Assembly: GCF_027023865.1 (NCBI RefSeq)
Contig: NZ_JALVUC010000025.1
Span: 73,826-137,825 of the forward strand
From: Thermococcus sp.
GTDB lineage: Archaea > Methanobacteriota_B > Thermococci > Thermococcales > Thermococcaceae
Length of the DNA: 64,000 nt
Direction of reading: 5' to 3'
Shown: piece after piece, positions 37,472 through 48,851 of the stretch
How positions within the stretch are numbered: position 1 is the stretch's first letter
Layout: each line of letters opens with the position of its first letter
Position numbers and translations under genes: made by a program
Notes under the pieces: model-generated
The model's input: only the letters and a program-made list of their open reading frames with translations
Told to the model about the DNA's origin: nothing
The model's database searches: none

Positions 37472-38590
37472 TCAAAATACTGCCGTTTGAGTTTTCTTGT
37501 TGAATATGTGAGCTTTCTTCATGTCAAAAATGATATTGACATCGGTGTTTTCCAAGACGCGTGACTCAGCCGGGAACTTAGCTAGGAGTGTTAGGTTGTC
37601 GACCCTGAGATGGATGATCTTCTCCCCACCAAGGTTTTCGATAATCTCTATTCTAGCAGTGGCCATGTTCTCCCCGGGGACCTTCACCTGCGCGAACATC
37701 GCATCGTAAACGTCCTCGGGTCTTATTCCGAATATAACATCTCCCCCAAGCAACCCCTGCTTCCTGAGTATCTCCACCTGGTCGGGGAGGAGCCTGAGTT
37801 TGAATCCTCCAAAATCCAGGAAACCTTCCTCAGTAACTGTCGCGTCTAGGAAATTCATCGGTGGGGAGCCGATGAATCCACCGACAAACACGTTCGCTGG
37901 TCTGTCATAGACATCCTCGGGGGTCCCAACTTGCTGGAGCTCTCCGTGGTTGATTATGGCTATTCTATCACCCATTGTCATCGCCTCAACCTGATCGTGA
38001 GTCACGTATACCGTCGTGACCCCAAGCTGACGCTGCAGTTTCTTAAGTTCAGCGCGCATTTTCACCCTCAACTTTGCGTCAAGGTTACTCAGCGGCTCGT
38101 CCATGAGGAAAACCTGCGGTTTTCTGATTATGGCCCTTCCAAGGGCCACACGTTGCCTCTGGCCGCCGGAAAGTTCCCTCGGTTTCCTCCTTAACAGTTC
38201 CGTGAGACCCAACATTTCGGCAACTTCCTTCACACGCTGTTCTATCTCCTCCTTCCGTATCTTCCTGAGCTTGAGCGGAAAGGCTATGTTGTCATAGACC
38301 GTCATGTGGGGGTATAACGCGTAGCTCTGGAATACCATAGCAATGTCCCTATCCTTCGGAGGGACGAAGATTCCCTCCTCTGGGTCGGCTACGAGCTTAT
38401 CTCCAACGTAGATCTGCCCCTTCGTTGGTTCCTCAAGGCCAGCAATCATTCTGAGTGTTGTGGTCTTACCGCAGCCACTCGGTCCGAGGAGTATCATGAA
38501 TTCTCCGTCTTTTATGTGGAGGTTCATGTCTTTAACGGCTGTAACCTCCCCAAACTGCTTCCAGATTCCAACGAGCTTAACCTCCGCCAT
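37472..38590 (-). CDS. malK: Maltodextrin ABC transporter ATP-binding protein
   Basis: Cytoplasmic ATPase of the maltodextrin importer, 372 residues. Walker A LLGPSGCGKTTTLRM, signature LSGGQRQRVALGRA, Walker B VFLMDEPLSNLD, switch VTHDQ, and a C-terminal TOBE region (FGIRPEDVYD). Last gene of the malE-malF-malG-apu-malK unit, 27 bases after apu with a GAGGTGG ribosome site and no promoter of its own. Same order as the Thermococcus kodakarensis and Pyrococcus furiosus maltodextrin loci (established knowledge). Confidence 0.95.
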   Translation of the reverse strand: MAEVKLVGIWKQFGEVTAVKDMNLHIKDGEFMILLGPSGCGKTTTLRMIAGLEEPTKGQIYVGDKLVADPEEGIFVPPKDRDIAMVFQSYALYPHMTVYDNIAFPLKLRKIRKEEIEQRVKEVAEMLGLTELLRRKPRELSGGQRQRVALGRAIIRKPQVFLMDEPLSNLDAKLRVKMRAELKKLQRQLGVTTVYVTHDQVEAMTMGDRIAIINHGELQQVGTPEDVYDRPANVFVGGFIGSPPMNFLDATVTEEGFLDFGGFKLRLLPDQVEILRKQGLLGGDVIFGIRPEDVYDAMFAQVKVPGENMATARIEIIENLGGEKIIHLRVDNLTLLAKFPAESRVLENTDVNIIFDMKKAHIFNKKTQTAVF

Positions 38591-38617
38591 GCTACCACCT
38601 CAAAATTAAATAAAAAA

Positions 38618-41600
38618 TCAGCGCCTCCGCCATCTAATGAGGAGGGGTATGAGTACAAAGACGAGCAGCGCAGCCGGACCGCAGATGCTTCTGCCGGAGC
38701 TGGTGGATGTTGAGCTCGGCGTTGCCGAGGGGCTGTTGCTTCCCGCTCCACTGCCACTTCCACCGGTAGATGGCGAGGTTGTGGTTGATGTTGGAGAGGT
38801 CGTTGAAGTCATAGTCTGGCTCGGTGTGGTGGTTGTAGTGCTGGACGATGTCGTTGATGTGACTGCCCCTGCTCCAGTTCCATTTATGAGAGTCACCATC
38901 CTCACTGTGGCAAGACTACCTGTTGTGGCGTTATATGAGCTGAGCTGCTGTTCTTGGGTTGGTTTGAATCCCGATGGGACCAAGAGGTCCATAACCCTTG
39001 GGGCGACTCCAGCTATTATTGCATTCGGGTCTCCCCCCCCAATCTTCCACTGTGAGGCTTTAACGGCCACATCACGCCAGTGGTCTATTCCATAACCGTC
39101 CTGGGAACCAACCAGTATTGCCCCGTAGAGGCCGTATGTAAAGTTTATCTTCATGTACTTTTTGGGCATCATTACTATGATGGCGTTCTTCGTCGGGTCA
39201 ACTGAAACCTTGAGGGCGTTCTGTATCTTTGTTCCGTTGGGCAACACTATGTAGTCTGCCCACCCCTGAACCCTTATTGCTACGTCCCAAGGGTGCTTGG
39301 GGTCGAGTTTGACGTTTGATCCCGGCCCGTTTTTGTAGATTTTTATTGCTGAAGTGTTACCTCCCTTTTTGAAGTCGAAGTATGCCTCGATCATTTGCAG
39401 GCTGAAACCGTTCGGCCCGTTCCACGGGTTACCACCCAGATTCCTGAAGTAGAATATCATCATGTAGTCGTCTTCCTGCTGTATGAGCTGGAACCTAGTG
39501 AGGTCAAATACTCCGGGTTTAAACACCTTGTCAGTTGGATAAGTGTAGTTCCCAGGCCCATGATCATCACCGACCGGGTCTTTGATGTCGACGAGAACCA
39601 CTCCTTTAACCTGCTTTGGCAGTTTCAGTTCCACGGGTGTTGTTATAACGGAGAGGTTGCCGTTGTGGAGTGTTGAGGCCGCGAAGTAAACGTCGGTTGG
39701 GTTCTCAAGGTACTTGAAGGGCACGGTGACCTCTATCCCGTCGCCAGTCTTCGTGGCGTTCAGCTTTGCCATGGGTTTGTATGTGTCATACCCGGTGGCG
39801 TTGTAGATCGTCACCGTCCCGTTTGCATAGCTCACGTGCGTAGTTATCATGAGGCCGACACTCTGGGCGCTGTACGGGAACGTTGTGTATGTAAGCTCCT
39901 TCGGAATCGGCTGTCCCACTGTGAACGTGTTTCCTATGAACCTGTCGGGGTTCCACAGGCTTATCTCGAAGTTTGAAACGTTCCCGTTCACGATAAAGTG
40001 GAAGCCCTTGCTGTCGAAGTAAACACTCACGTTCTCAGCATACGGGCTCAGGCTTGAGTACGTTACCTTCTTATCTTTGGTTAGCCCAACGGTTGCTCTG
40101 ACCACGTATGGCTGGCCGTCCGGGAAGTAGTTACCGTAGAGGTAGCTCGGTGGGTTTACCCCTGCAAGTTTGTACATCTCATAGAGGTTGTCCTTGAAGA
40201 GCCTTCCGAACCCTTGGTCGAAGCCGCTGTTCTCATCGTCTCCATACCACCAGAACCAGTCGCTACCCTCGGCACGCATGAGATACTCGAACGCTCTGTT
40301 CCATTCCGAGGCGGACATGTTGGACTTGTGCTCGAAGAGGGTTTTTCTGGCTAGGTACAGCCAGTACCAGCCCATATTTTCCTGCCTTTCACCAATCCAT
40401 GTGGAGAGCGTTCCGTCCACCCAGCTTGACTCAGGCCAGAGGTGCTCGCCTTTGACGCCTGCAAGTTTGTAGAGTTCGCTGAGGCCCGTGGCCTCCTTGA
40501 GGGCGTTGAGGTGGTCTTTTAGGTCGAGGTAGTCCATCGGCCTCGGTTTAAGGACATTAGCCTTGTTCCCATACATCTGGATGTACTCATCGGGGGTCAC
40601 CGTCCTTATCAACCCCAACCTCTGGAGTTGCTCAAGCTTCTTGTAGAGCAGGTTCAGAAACATATCTCCTTCATATGGGTAGTTTTCCCACGGGTTCTCT
40701 CCGTCAAGGGCGATGACATAAACTAAACTGCCGTCGTAGTTCTGTTTCTGTACTTCGAGGAGCTGGTTTACAAAATCGTTGACGGCTTGATACTGATTCA
40801 TACCTGCGTAGTTGAAGCCAATACTGTCGCTCAGTTCGTGATCCCTTGGGAATATGTATATCTTGGTGCCATTGAAGTCCGCCACCCACGGCCTGAAGTA
40901 GTTGGTAACGTTGTACTTTATCCCCATCTCACCGAGCACTTTCTGATCACTTATTACCCATTCCCACCCGTTTTCTGCCAAGAGCTTGAGGGTTTCATCG
41001 TTCAGGGTGCATTCCGCTTCCCATCCACCGTTTGGCAAGGCTGTTCCGTTTCCGAGGTATTCCTTGTACAGCTGCTCTCCTTTCTTTATCTGGGATACAA
41101 AATCGCTCTCCCATCCGAGATCGTTAAGTATTGGCCCTATTGGGTGTGCGTACGGAACGAACGTTATGGCATCCGAACGGTTTCCTCCGAGGTACTTGTT
41201 TATGTCCCTGTAATATGCGAAGGTGTGATTTAAGAGGTACATTTGTGCGTCCAGCACCGTTTTCAAGTCGTTTCTTGTGTATCCACCGGTGTTAATCCTC
41301 TTGTAGATTGCATCGAGGGCGCTGTTGTTTACTATATAATCATGGGGCAACCAGGCAAGGTTGAAGAGGACTGCGAGATCCAAATAATCCTGAGAGCTTA
41401 GGCTGGAGGTTATTTTGACTTCCTGCTCGTTCAGGGGAAGGTTACCGTACTTCTTAAAGAGGGAGTTTCTCTCGTTTAATATCTGTGTGTATCTCTGCCA
41501 GAATACTCTGATTGGATTGCCATTTTTATCGGCCACGGGTTCGCCGTTCCATGGGATGGTATTGTCAAAGAAGCCCCCAGGAACCTGAAGCATTATCCAT

Positions 41601-41977
41601 TTCTCCTTGGTGGTTAGAGGTTTTCCATCGGCGATGTTCCAGCTTATTCTCTCTCTGACGTCCATCGAACCGTTCATATACATGGCCATCTGCTGGATCA
41701 GCGAACCGGAGAGGTCTATCGTTACGTGAATATCGGGATACTTTGAAAGGATCTCAGCCATCCTCCAGTAATCCCTAGCCGCATGCAACCGGACCCAGGG
41801 AAGTACAAACTGCTTGGATATCGGGTCGTAATAAAAGGGTTGGTGCATATGCCAGACTATCACCACGTTCAAGGGCTTTGCCTGCTGGCTATCCCCCGCC
41901 GTGGTGTAAGGGGCCGCCATTATACTGGCCACGACTATCATCATAGCCAGCATAGAGATTGTCTTTCCTCCTTTCAT
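38618..41977 (-). CDS. apu: Amylopullulanase, GH57, cell-surface anchored
   Basis: Extracellular enzyme cutting alpha-1,4 and alpha-1,6 bonds of starch and pullulan, about 1119 residues. The signal peptide ends near residue 28. The GH57 catalytic domain opens with VVIVWHMHQPFYYDP, and later has GGWEAECTLNDE and LDGENPWE regions expected around the active site. C-terminal beta-domains, a Thr/Ser-rich stalk and RSICGPAALLVFVLIPLL plus RWRRR follow: a CGP-CTERM anchor like that of the ABC receptor at 9754. Start ATG 41977 follows GGGGTGG; upstream frame is spurious. It sits inside the maltodextrin import operon. Confidence 0.94.
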   Translation of the reverse strand: MKGGKTISMLAMMIVVASIMAAPYTTAGDSQQAKPLNVVIVWHMHQPFYYDPISKQFVLPWVRLHAARDYWRMAEILSKYPDIHVTIDLSGSLIQQMAMYMNGSMDVRERISWNIADGKPLTTKEKWIMLQVPGGFFDNTIPWNGEPVADKNGNPIRVFWQRYTQILNERNSLFKKYGNLPLNEQEVKITSSLSSQDYLDLAVLFNLAWLPHDYIVNNSALDAIYKRINTGGYTRNDLKTVLDAQMYLLNHTFAYYRDINKYLGGNRSDAITFVPYAHPIGPILNDLGWESDFVSQIKKGEQLYKEYLGNGTALPNGGWEAECTLNDETLKLLAENGWEWVISDQKVLGEMGIKYNVTNYFRPWVADFNGTKIYIFPRDHELSDSIGFNYAGMNQYQAVNDFVNQLLEVQKQNYDGSLVYVIALDGENPWENYPYEGDMFLNLLYKKLEQLQRLGLIRTVTPDEYIQMYGNKANVLKPRPMDYLDLKDHLNALKEATGLSELYKLAGVKGEHLWPESSWVDGTLSTWIGERQENMGWYWLYLARKTLFEHKSNMSASEWNRAFEYLMRAEGSDWFWWYGDDENSGFDQGFGRLFKDNLYEMYKLAGVNPPSYLYGNYFPDGQPYVVRATVGLTKDKKVTYSSLSPYAENVSVYFDSKGFHFIVNGNVSNFEISLWNPDRFIGNTFTVGQPIPKELTYTTFPYSAQSVGLMITTHVSYANGTVTIYNATGYDTYKPMAKLNATKTGDGIEVTVPFKYLENPTDVYFAASTLHNGNLSVITTPVELKLPKQVKGVVLVDIKDPVGDDHGPGNYTYPTDKVFKPGVFDLTRFQLIQQEDDYMMIFYFRNLGGNPWNGPNGFSLQMIEAYFDFKKGGNTSAIKIYKNGPGSNVKLDPKHPWDVAIRVQGWADYIVLPNGTKIQNALKVSVDPTKNAIIVMMPKKYMKINFTYGLYGAILVGSQDGYGIDHWRDVAVKASQWKIGGGDPNAIIAGVAPRVMDLLVPSGFKPTQEQQLSSYNATTGSLATVRMVTLINGTGAGAVTSTTSSSTTTTTPSQTMTSTTSPTSTTTSPSTGGSGSGAGSNSPSATPSSTSTSSGRSICGPAALLVFVLIPLLIRWRRR

Positions 41978-42068
41978 ACCATTCCACCCCCCTCTAGGAA
42001 TTCCAATTGCGTGCACCTTTCGGATGCACGTGTACTGTACAGCATGACAAACGGACATCCTAAGTATA

Positions 42069-43334
42069 TCATTCCTTGAGTCCCCCCAGTGTCAGTCCGC
42101 TCCTTATGTAGTTCTGTGCCAGCATGAACAGTATAAACACTGGCAATGCAAAGAGGAGGGCTGCCGCTGCAAAGTAGCTCCACTGTATTCCCCTGTTTAC
42201 CCCGCTCAGTAGAGACCATATCCACACCGCAAGGGGTTGGTTGCTCTGTTCCAGCAACAGGTTAGCCAGGATGAACTCGGTCCACCCGCCTATAAACGCG
42301 AATATTGAGACGGTGGCTATACCCGGAAGTGCCAGGGGCAGGAGGACATAGCGTATTATCTGAAGGTAACTGGCGCCGTCTATTATGGCAGCCTCATCGA
42401 AGTCGGGGCTTATGGAGTCTATGTAACCCTTAAGCAACCATGTGTTGAAGGGGACACCTCCCGCGGCGTATATAAGTGAAAGAACCGGTAGTTTGTTGTA
42501 AAGACCTATCTTGACGACGATACCGTACAGGGCTATAAGACCCGCTATTCCGAGGCCCCCTGCGACCTGGGTAAACATGAGGTAGAAGTAGAGGACGTAT
42601 CCCCTTCCCGAGAACTTCATCCTGGAGAACGCATACGCTGCCGGTACCGCGAACAGCCACGTCAACAGTACGGCCAGTCCTGCCAGGATAAGGCTGTTCA
42701 CTAGGTAGTGGAAGAACGTTGAGTTGACAAACTTCCCCAGTGTGGTAAAGTGCACGACGGTACCGGTCCCCCTCAGGAGGATAAACCTCTGTGCCAGCGG
42801 GCCGGAAACCGTTACCGACTTCACCTTACCCCCTGTCAGCATGAGGTTCCTGATCAGCCCAAACCCGACCGTACCGTTACTGGAAACACTTGTTAAGACC
42901 ACCAGCCCGTGTACTTTTCCACTGAAGATCTGGGGAGTTGCGGTTTGTCGGACGCCCCCGCCACTGAGTTTAAAAGAGATCCCCGACACGGGGACTGAAA
43001 ACGTGAACCCGATGAAGGGCCCGTATTTAACCACCCCCCTGAGGACTCCGTGTTCAATGTAGAGCATACCGTCTTTCAACATGGCGGTTCCCTCTACTGT
43101 CCCCGTGAAATTCTTGTTTATCGTGCTACCGGACAGCCCAAACAGAACCTGTTCGTACGAGTTGAAACTGGGGTGTTTAGGCGTCAGCTGGATATGAGTG
43201 GTTGCGAGGGTCGAGCCCGGCTCAAGTGATACTATGAATATATAGTACACCGGAAACAGTATTACCCCCATAACCACTATTGCTAGGGTTGTCATAGCGA
43301 TGCTCTTGAGCAAAAAACGTCTTTGAACCCTCAT
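42069..43334 (-). CDS. malG: Maltodextrin ABC transporter permease MalG, with large extracytoplasmic loop
   Basis: 421 residues. TM1 lies near 12-36, then an extracytoplasmic insertion of about 170 residues with several N-x-S/T sequons, then the permease domain with coupling motif DEAAIIDGASYLQIIRYVLL. Typical MalG is about 280-300 residues. The start ATG overlaps the malF stop by 4 bases. It is followed by apu after about 90 bases; that gap contains short inverted repeats (GTGCAC/GTGTAC type). Confidence 0.92.
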   Translation of the reverse strand: MRVQRRFLLKSIAMTTLAIVVMGVILFPVYYIFIVSLEPGSTLATTHIQLTPKHPSFNSYEQVLFGLSGSTINKNFTGTVEGTAMLKDGMLYIEHGVLRGVVKYGPFIGFTFSVPVSGISFKLSGGGVRQTATPQIFSGKVHGLVVLTSVSSNGTVGFGLIRNLMLTGGKVKSVTVSGPLAQRFILLRGTGTVVHFTTLGKFVNSTFFHYLVNSLILAGLAVLLTWLFAVPAAYAFSRMKFSGRGYVLYFYLMFTQVAGGLGIAGLIALYGIVVKIGLYNKLPVLSLIYAAGGVPFNTWLLKGYIDSISPDFDEAAIIDGASYLQIIRYVLLPLALPGIATVSIFAFIGGWTEFILANLLLEQSNQPLAVWIWSLLSGVNRGIQWSYFAAAALLFALPVFILFMLAQNYIRSGLTLGGLKE

Positions 43335-44233
43335 CCCTTAGCTCCCTCCTGGAGGTGGGTTAACCTGAAGTTTACGTACATGTACACCGCCAGTATTACC
43401 GTCGCTATTACCATCACGGCGGCCGCCCTTCCGTAGTAGGGTATCCCTCCAAATGCCTTGAGGAAGCCGTACAACAGTATGAACCTGTTCTGGAACAGGC
43501 CCGCGTTGTAGATATATGGAACCATGAAATACTGAAAGCTCGCCGCACTTGTGAGTATGGTTGCAAACGCTATCGGTTTTCCAACAATTGGAAGGATAAC
43601 GTGCCTCAACCTCTGCCAGTAACTGGCACCGTCTATTATCGAGGCTTCCACCAAGTTGCTGGGAACGGACTGGAGGGCTGCAATTATTACGGTCATCATG
43701 AACGGGTACGCCAGCCATACCTCTATGAGGTTTAACGCAACGAAACCCCAGTTTGGATCGTTAATCCAGTTGGGCGGGTGGACCACACCGAGGGAAGTTA
43801 GTATCATGTTCACCGGCCCAAACACCGGATCAAACATGAACCTCCACACCGTTACCGAGAACAGGAGGGGAAGCGCCCACGGAATTATGAGCAGGGATCT
43901 GTATATTATCTTCCCTTTAACGTATTTGCTATTGTACAACAGGCTCAAGAAGATTCCCACAATCACTTTGAGGGTGACACTGGTCATCACGAAAAGCCAT
44001 GTCCATAAAAATGCTTCCCTAAACCCAGGATCACTTAGGATCCACTCATAATTGGCCAAGCCGATAAAGTGCAGGGGGGCAACACCCGAATGACTGTAGA
44101 CAGGAAAATTGCCCAGTTTGGCGTTCGTGAATGACAGGTAGATCGAGTATATTATGGGCCACAGGTTGAAGAACAGGAAAGCTACCATCCCTGGGGTTAT
44201 TAGGGCTATCACGGTCAGAGTTCTCCGCCTCAT
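43331..44233 (-). CDS. malF: Maltodextrin ABC transporter permease MalF
   Basis: 300 residues, six TM helices, coupling motif VEASIIDGASYWQRLRHVIL. It forms the membrane channel with MalG. It lacks the large P2 loop of enteric MalF; here the big loop is in MalG. It follows malE by 47 bases and overlaps malG by 4. Confidence 0.93.
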   Translation of the reverse strand: MRRRTLTVIALITPGMVAFLFFNLWPIIYSIYLSFTNAKLGNFPVYSHSGVAPLHFIGLANYEWILSDPGFREAFLWTWLFVMTSVTLKVIVGIFLSLLYNSKYVKGKIIYRSLLIIPWALPLLFSVTVWRFMFDPVFGPVNMILTSLGVVHPPNWINDPNWGFVALNLIEVWLAYPFMMTVIIAALQSVPSNLVEASIIDGASYWQRLRHVILPIVGKPIAFATILTSAASFQYFMVPYIYNAGLFQNRFILLYGFLKAFGGIPYYGRAAAVMVIATVILAVYMYVNFRLTHLQEGAKG

Positions 44234-44280
44234 TATCCTCCCTCCACGCTCACGAGAAATAAGAAAAGAAGGAAAGCCCT

Positions 44281-45720
<1,440 letters not shown>

Positions 45721-45747
45721 CTACGATGGCATGTACTCTAATGTACC

Positions 45748-47712
45748 CTAAGGTGTATGGCTGGCGGCGCGTCTCAAGATGAGAAACGAGATAGGAGCAA
45801 TCCGTTTTGGTTTCATATGCTCTCCATACCCGCCCGGGGGCACCACCTCAACAGTGCTGTTCGAAAGGTTTATAGCTATCATAATCCGTTCCGAGGTCCA
45901 TATCCTCTCGTAGATAAGCAACTTTCCGCTGAATTTTAAGGGTCTGAATTCACCGATCTGCAGTGCCCTACTGGTCCTTCTCAGGTTGATCAGTTCCCCT
46001 GTTACTGTGAGGATTTCCCTACTCCACCCTTCCTGATTCCAGTCCATTGGGGTTCTGCCCCCGGACATATCCCCAACGCTTCCCCTGAGTCCTATTTCGT
46101 CGCCGTAGAATATCGAGGGGATGCCCTTGTACGTCATCAGAAACGCAAGGGCGCAGAGGTACTTTCTCCTGTCACCCTCAACCAGGTCTAGGAAGCGTTC
46201 TGTATCGTGGTTGTCGAGGAAGTTGTAGGTGAGGTATTCCGCCGGTCCGTAGTACGCGCTTAGAAGCTCCAGTTCATTTAAAAACTCCTCCGCATCGATT
46301 TCCTCCGTAACGAAGAACCTCAGCACTGCATCGTAGAGACGGTAGTTCATGACTCCGTGGAAGGCATTGAAGAGCCAGGGTCTTGCGTCGTCCATGACCT
46401 CACCTATAAGGTAGGCCTCGGCGGGCATCTTTCTCCTCACCTCATTCCAGACCTCCGGAGGGACGCCGTGAGCAACGTCGAGGCGCCAGCCGTCTGCACC
46501 CCTCTCAAGCCAATGCTTCATGGTCTCGACTATGAGCCCGCGCACCCTTGGATTATCGTGGTTCAACCTCGGCATCAGCCACACAGAGAAGAAGCTCTCA
46601 TAGTTTCTCCCCATCCCCTTCGGCCGGAGGTACTTCTCCACCCATGACAGCTTTGGGTTGCTGAGGACGTCTAAGAACTCCCTTGGAACCACTGGGAACC
46701 CCCTTATCCTGTAAAACTCCCGGTACTTGCTTTTCTCTCCGTTCCTGATTAAGTCCTGGAAGTACGGGTGGAAGAAGCTTGTATGGTGGAAAACACCGTC
46801 GAGGATCAGCCTGATGCCCATCCCCTTAAGCTCCCTCACGAGGGCATCGAACTCCTCATCGCCCCCCAGTCTCCGGGCGACGTGGAAATAGTCTTCAACG
46901 TCGTAGCCATGATAGGTCTTTGATTCAAATATGGGAGTGAGGTAAAGGCCGTTTACGCCCAGTTCAAGGAGGTGATTGAGGTGATCCCTTATACCTCTCA
47001 GGTCTCCCCCATGGAAGTTCTCCCCCTTCGCGGGGAGCCCCTTCCGTTCAAGTCCTATAGCGAACCTGTCCGGCATTATCTGGTAGAAAACGCTCTCCAG
47101 AACCCAGGATGGTGCACTGATCTCTGAGGGGATGGCCTCAAATGGCCCTAAGTACTCAATCCTGCCGTCCTTCATCTGGGCTTCAAAGGAGTACTCCATC
47201 CTTTTTTCGGCCGGAACAACGGCCTCGAAGTAGTCAAACAAGCCGTCACTTCCCTTCTTCTGCATCGGCACCTTCTCGTTGGTGATCAGTGCTACCCCTT
47301 CCATCCTGCCCCCTTTTGCCCTCAGCAGCACGTGGGTTCTAGTGGAGAAGGTGTACAGATAGAGTAACGACGGGACGTGGAAGACCTCTTCATCCCCCGT
47401 GATCCTGGCCACACTTGCAGTGCGCTCGAACTTGTAAGAGCGGCGTTTGTACGTCGTTTTTTCCGGGTTCTCAGGGTCGGTTGTGTAGCTCCCGTCCACC
47501 GAAAACGCGTAGTGCCAGAGGCCCTCGGGAAGTTCTGTCTCTATCTTCCATCGGCCTCCAGCTTTTGACATCCGGAAGGAGCCCTCGTTGAAGGCGTTGA
47601 AGCTCCCGAGGAGGTACGCGTATTTCTCCTCCCTCTCCACGGGCGTTGAAAACTCGACGAGCGTCACCCTCCCAAGGGCTTTATCCTTTCTGAACCCGAA
47701 AATTTTATACAC
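45748..47712 (-). CDS. GH13 neopullulanase/cyclomaltodextrinase-type enzyme
   Basis: Cytoplasmic alpha-amylase-family enzyme of about 654 residues that processes imported maltodextrins or cyclodextrins. N-terminal carbohydrate-binding beta-domains come first. The four GH13 regions are DGVFHHT, GWRLDVAHG (nucleophile Asp), LIGEVMDD (acid Glu) and FLDNHDTE. No signal peptide. The start is GTG 47712 (MYKIFGF), since GAGGTG lies six bases upstream; the GTG at 47733 would put the start inside the operator. Divergent from tgr. Confidence 0.92.
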   Translation of the reverse strand: MYKIFGFRKDKALGRVTLVEFSTPVEREEKYAYLLGSFNAFNEGSFRMSKAGGRWKIETELPEGLWHYAFSVDGSYTTDPENPEKTTYKRRSYKFERTASVARITGDEEVFHVPSLLYLYTFSTRTHVLLRAKGGRMEGVALITNEKVPMQKKGSDGLFDYFEAVVPAEKRMEYSFEAQMKDGRIEYLGPFEAIPSEISAPSWVLESVFYQIMPDRFAIGLERKGLPAKGENFHGGDLRGIRDHLNHLLELGVNGLYLTPIFESKTYHGYDVEDYFHVARRLGGDEEFDALVRELKGMGIRLILDGVFHHTSFFHPYFQDLIRNGEKSKYREFYRIRGFPVVPREFLDVLSNPKLSWVEKYLRPKGMGRNYESFFSVWLMPRLNHDNPRVRGLIVETMKHWLERGADGWRLDVAHGVPPEVWNEVRRKMPAEAYLIGEVMDDARPWLFNAFHGVMNYRLYDAVLRFFVTEEIDAEEFLNELELLSAYYGPAEYLTYNFLDNHDTERFLDLVEGDRRKYLCALAFLMTYKGIPSIFYGDEIGLRGSVGDMSGGRTPMDWNQEGWSREILTVTGELINLRRTSRALQIGEFRPLKFSGKLLIYERIWTSERIMIAINLSNSTVEVVPPGGYGEHMKPKRIAPISFLILRRAASHTP

Positions 47713-47727
47713 TCCGCTCACCTCAAG

Positions 47728-47744
47728 TATCACTAACGATGATT
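47728..47744. promoter_or_regulatory. TGM-like operator between the GH13 gene and tgr
   Basis: TATCAC-TAACG-ATGATT matches 10 of 12 positions of TATCAC-N5-GTGATA. On the minus strand it lies downstream of a TATA-like AGTTTAATC for the GH13 gene, a repressing position. On the plus strand it lies upstream of tgr, so it may also mediate autoregulation. Confidence 0.65.
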
Positions 47745-47792
47745 AAACTTTGATTGGTGAACTTAGAACTTAAAGACTTTGGGGGTATATCC

Positions 47793-48815
47793 ATGAGAGA
47801 GGATGAGATTATTGATAAGCTTCAGAAGCTTGGCCTGACCAAGTATGAGAGCGTTGCCTACATAACCCTTCTCAAGCTGGGTCCGAGCAAGGCCACCGAC
47901 GTAACCAAGGAGAGCGGAATCCCTCACACGAGGGTTTACGACGTCCTCAGCTCCCTCCACAGAAAGGGCTTCGTCGACGTGATGCAAGGTTCACCAAGGC
48001 TCTACAAGCCCGTCAACCCGGAAGTCGTCTTGGAGAAGATAAAGGAGGACTTCATAGAAGACATTGAAAAACTCAAGGGAGCGTTCCTCGACCTCTACCG
48101 CGAGGCCCACGGCGAGGATCTGCCGGAGATATGGACGATACAGGGCTTTGACAATACCGTTGAGAGGGCGGAGTACGTTATAAGGACGGCAAAACACGAG
48201 GTTCTAATCAATACGCCCTTCGAGTTCCTCACACTCCTCAAGAGTGAAATCCGAGCAAGGAAAGATATCCTTTTCGTTATAATCAGCAACTTCGACGAGG
48301 CTCCAGACTGGCTCAGGGGGAGCAACGTGATCCTCTCAAGGTCTGGGGGTGCACCCTGGCTTATGGCCAGCTGGATAATAGGAGACATTGACTACGCCCT
48401 CTTCTTTGGGGCGCTTCCAAAGGACAGGAGGAGGGAGAAGTTCTACTCCTTCTGGGCCAAGAGTCCCAAGATAATCCAGAACTACATGCACTGGTTCTAC
48501 ACCATATACTTCGACAACAGCGAGGTCATAAAACCCCTTGACTACGAGAAGCTGCCCAAGCCTTTCTCCCTTGTCAACATAAGAACTCTCATAACTGCCC
48601 TAAAGAGAGTAGGAACCCCACGGAGAGCCGAAGTGGTTGGCAAGATGATCGATAGCAAGGAGCCGGTAACGCTAAGCGGCACCATAGTAGATTATGAGTA
48701 CACTCCGTTGACCGCGAACATAACCTTCCGCTACAACGGAAGGAAACTCAAGGTCGGCGGCATAGGCAGCTACTTTGAGGACGTCGAGGGGGAGAAGTTC
48801 ATCCTCCTCGAGTGA
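47793..48815 (+). CDS. tgr: TrmB-family glycolytic regulator Tgr/TrmBL1
   Basis: Sugar-responsive transcription regulator of about 340 residues. The N-terminal winged helix (LTKYESVAYITLLKLGPSKA, recognition segment GIPHTRVYDVLSSL) is followed by the TrmB effector-binding domain. In T. kodakarensis and P. furiosus this protein binds TGM sites, repressing glycolytic and maltodextrin genes and activating gluconeogenic ones, with maltotriose as effector (established). Start ATG 47793 follows GGGGGT; the upstream TTG/GTG lie near the operator. It is followed by glgA after 36 bases. Confidence 0.93.
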   Translation: MREDEIIDKLQKLGLTKYESVAYITLLKLGPSKATDVTKESGIPHTRVYDVLSSLHRKGFVDVMQGSPRLYKPVNPEVVLEKIKEDFIEDIEKLKGAFLDLYREAHGEDLPEIWTIQGFDNTVERAEYVIRTAKHEVLINTPFEFLTLLKSEIRARKDILFVIISNFDEAPDWLRGSNVILSRSGGAPWLMASWIIGDIDYALFFGALPKDRRREKFYSFWAKSPKIIQNYMHWFYTIYFDNSEVIKPLDYEKLPKPFSLVNIRTLITALKRVGTPRRAEVVGKMIDSKEPVTLSGTIVDYEYTPLTANITFRYNGRKLKVGGIGSYFEDVEGEKFILLE

Positions 48816-48851
48816 CCCCCTATCATTTTTGGACTTCTCAGAGGTGAGCGA

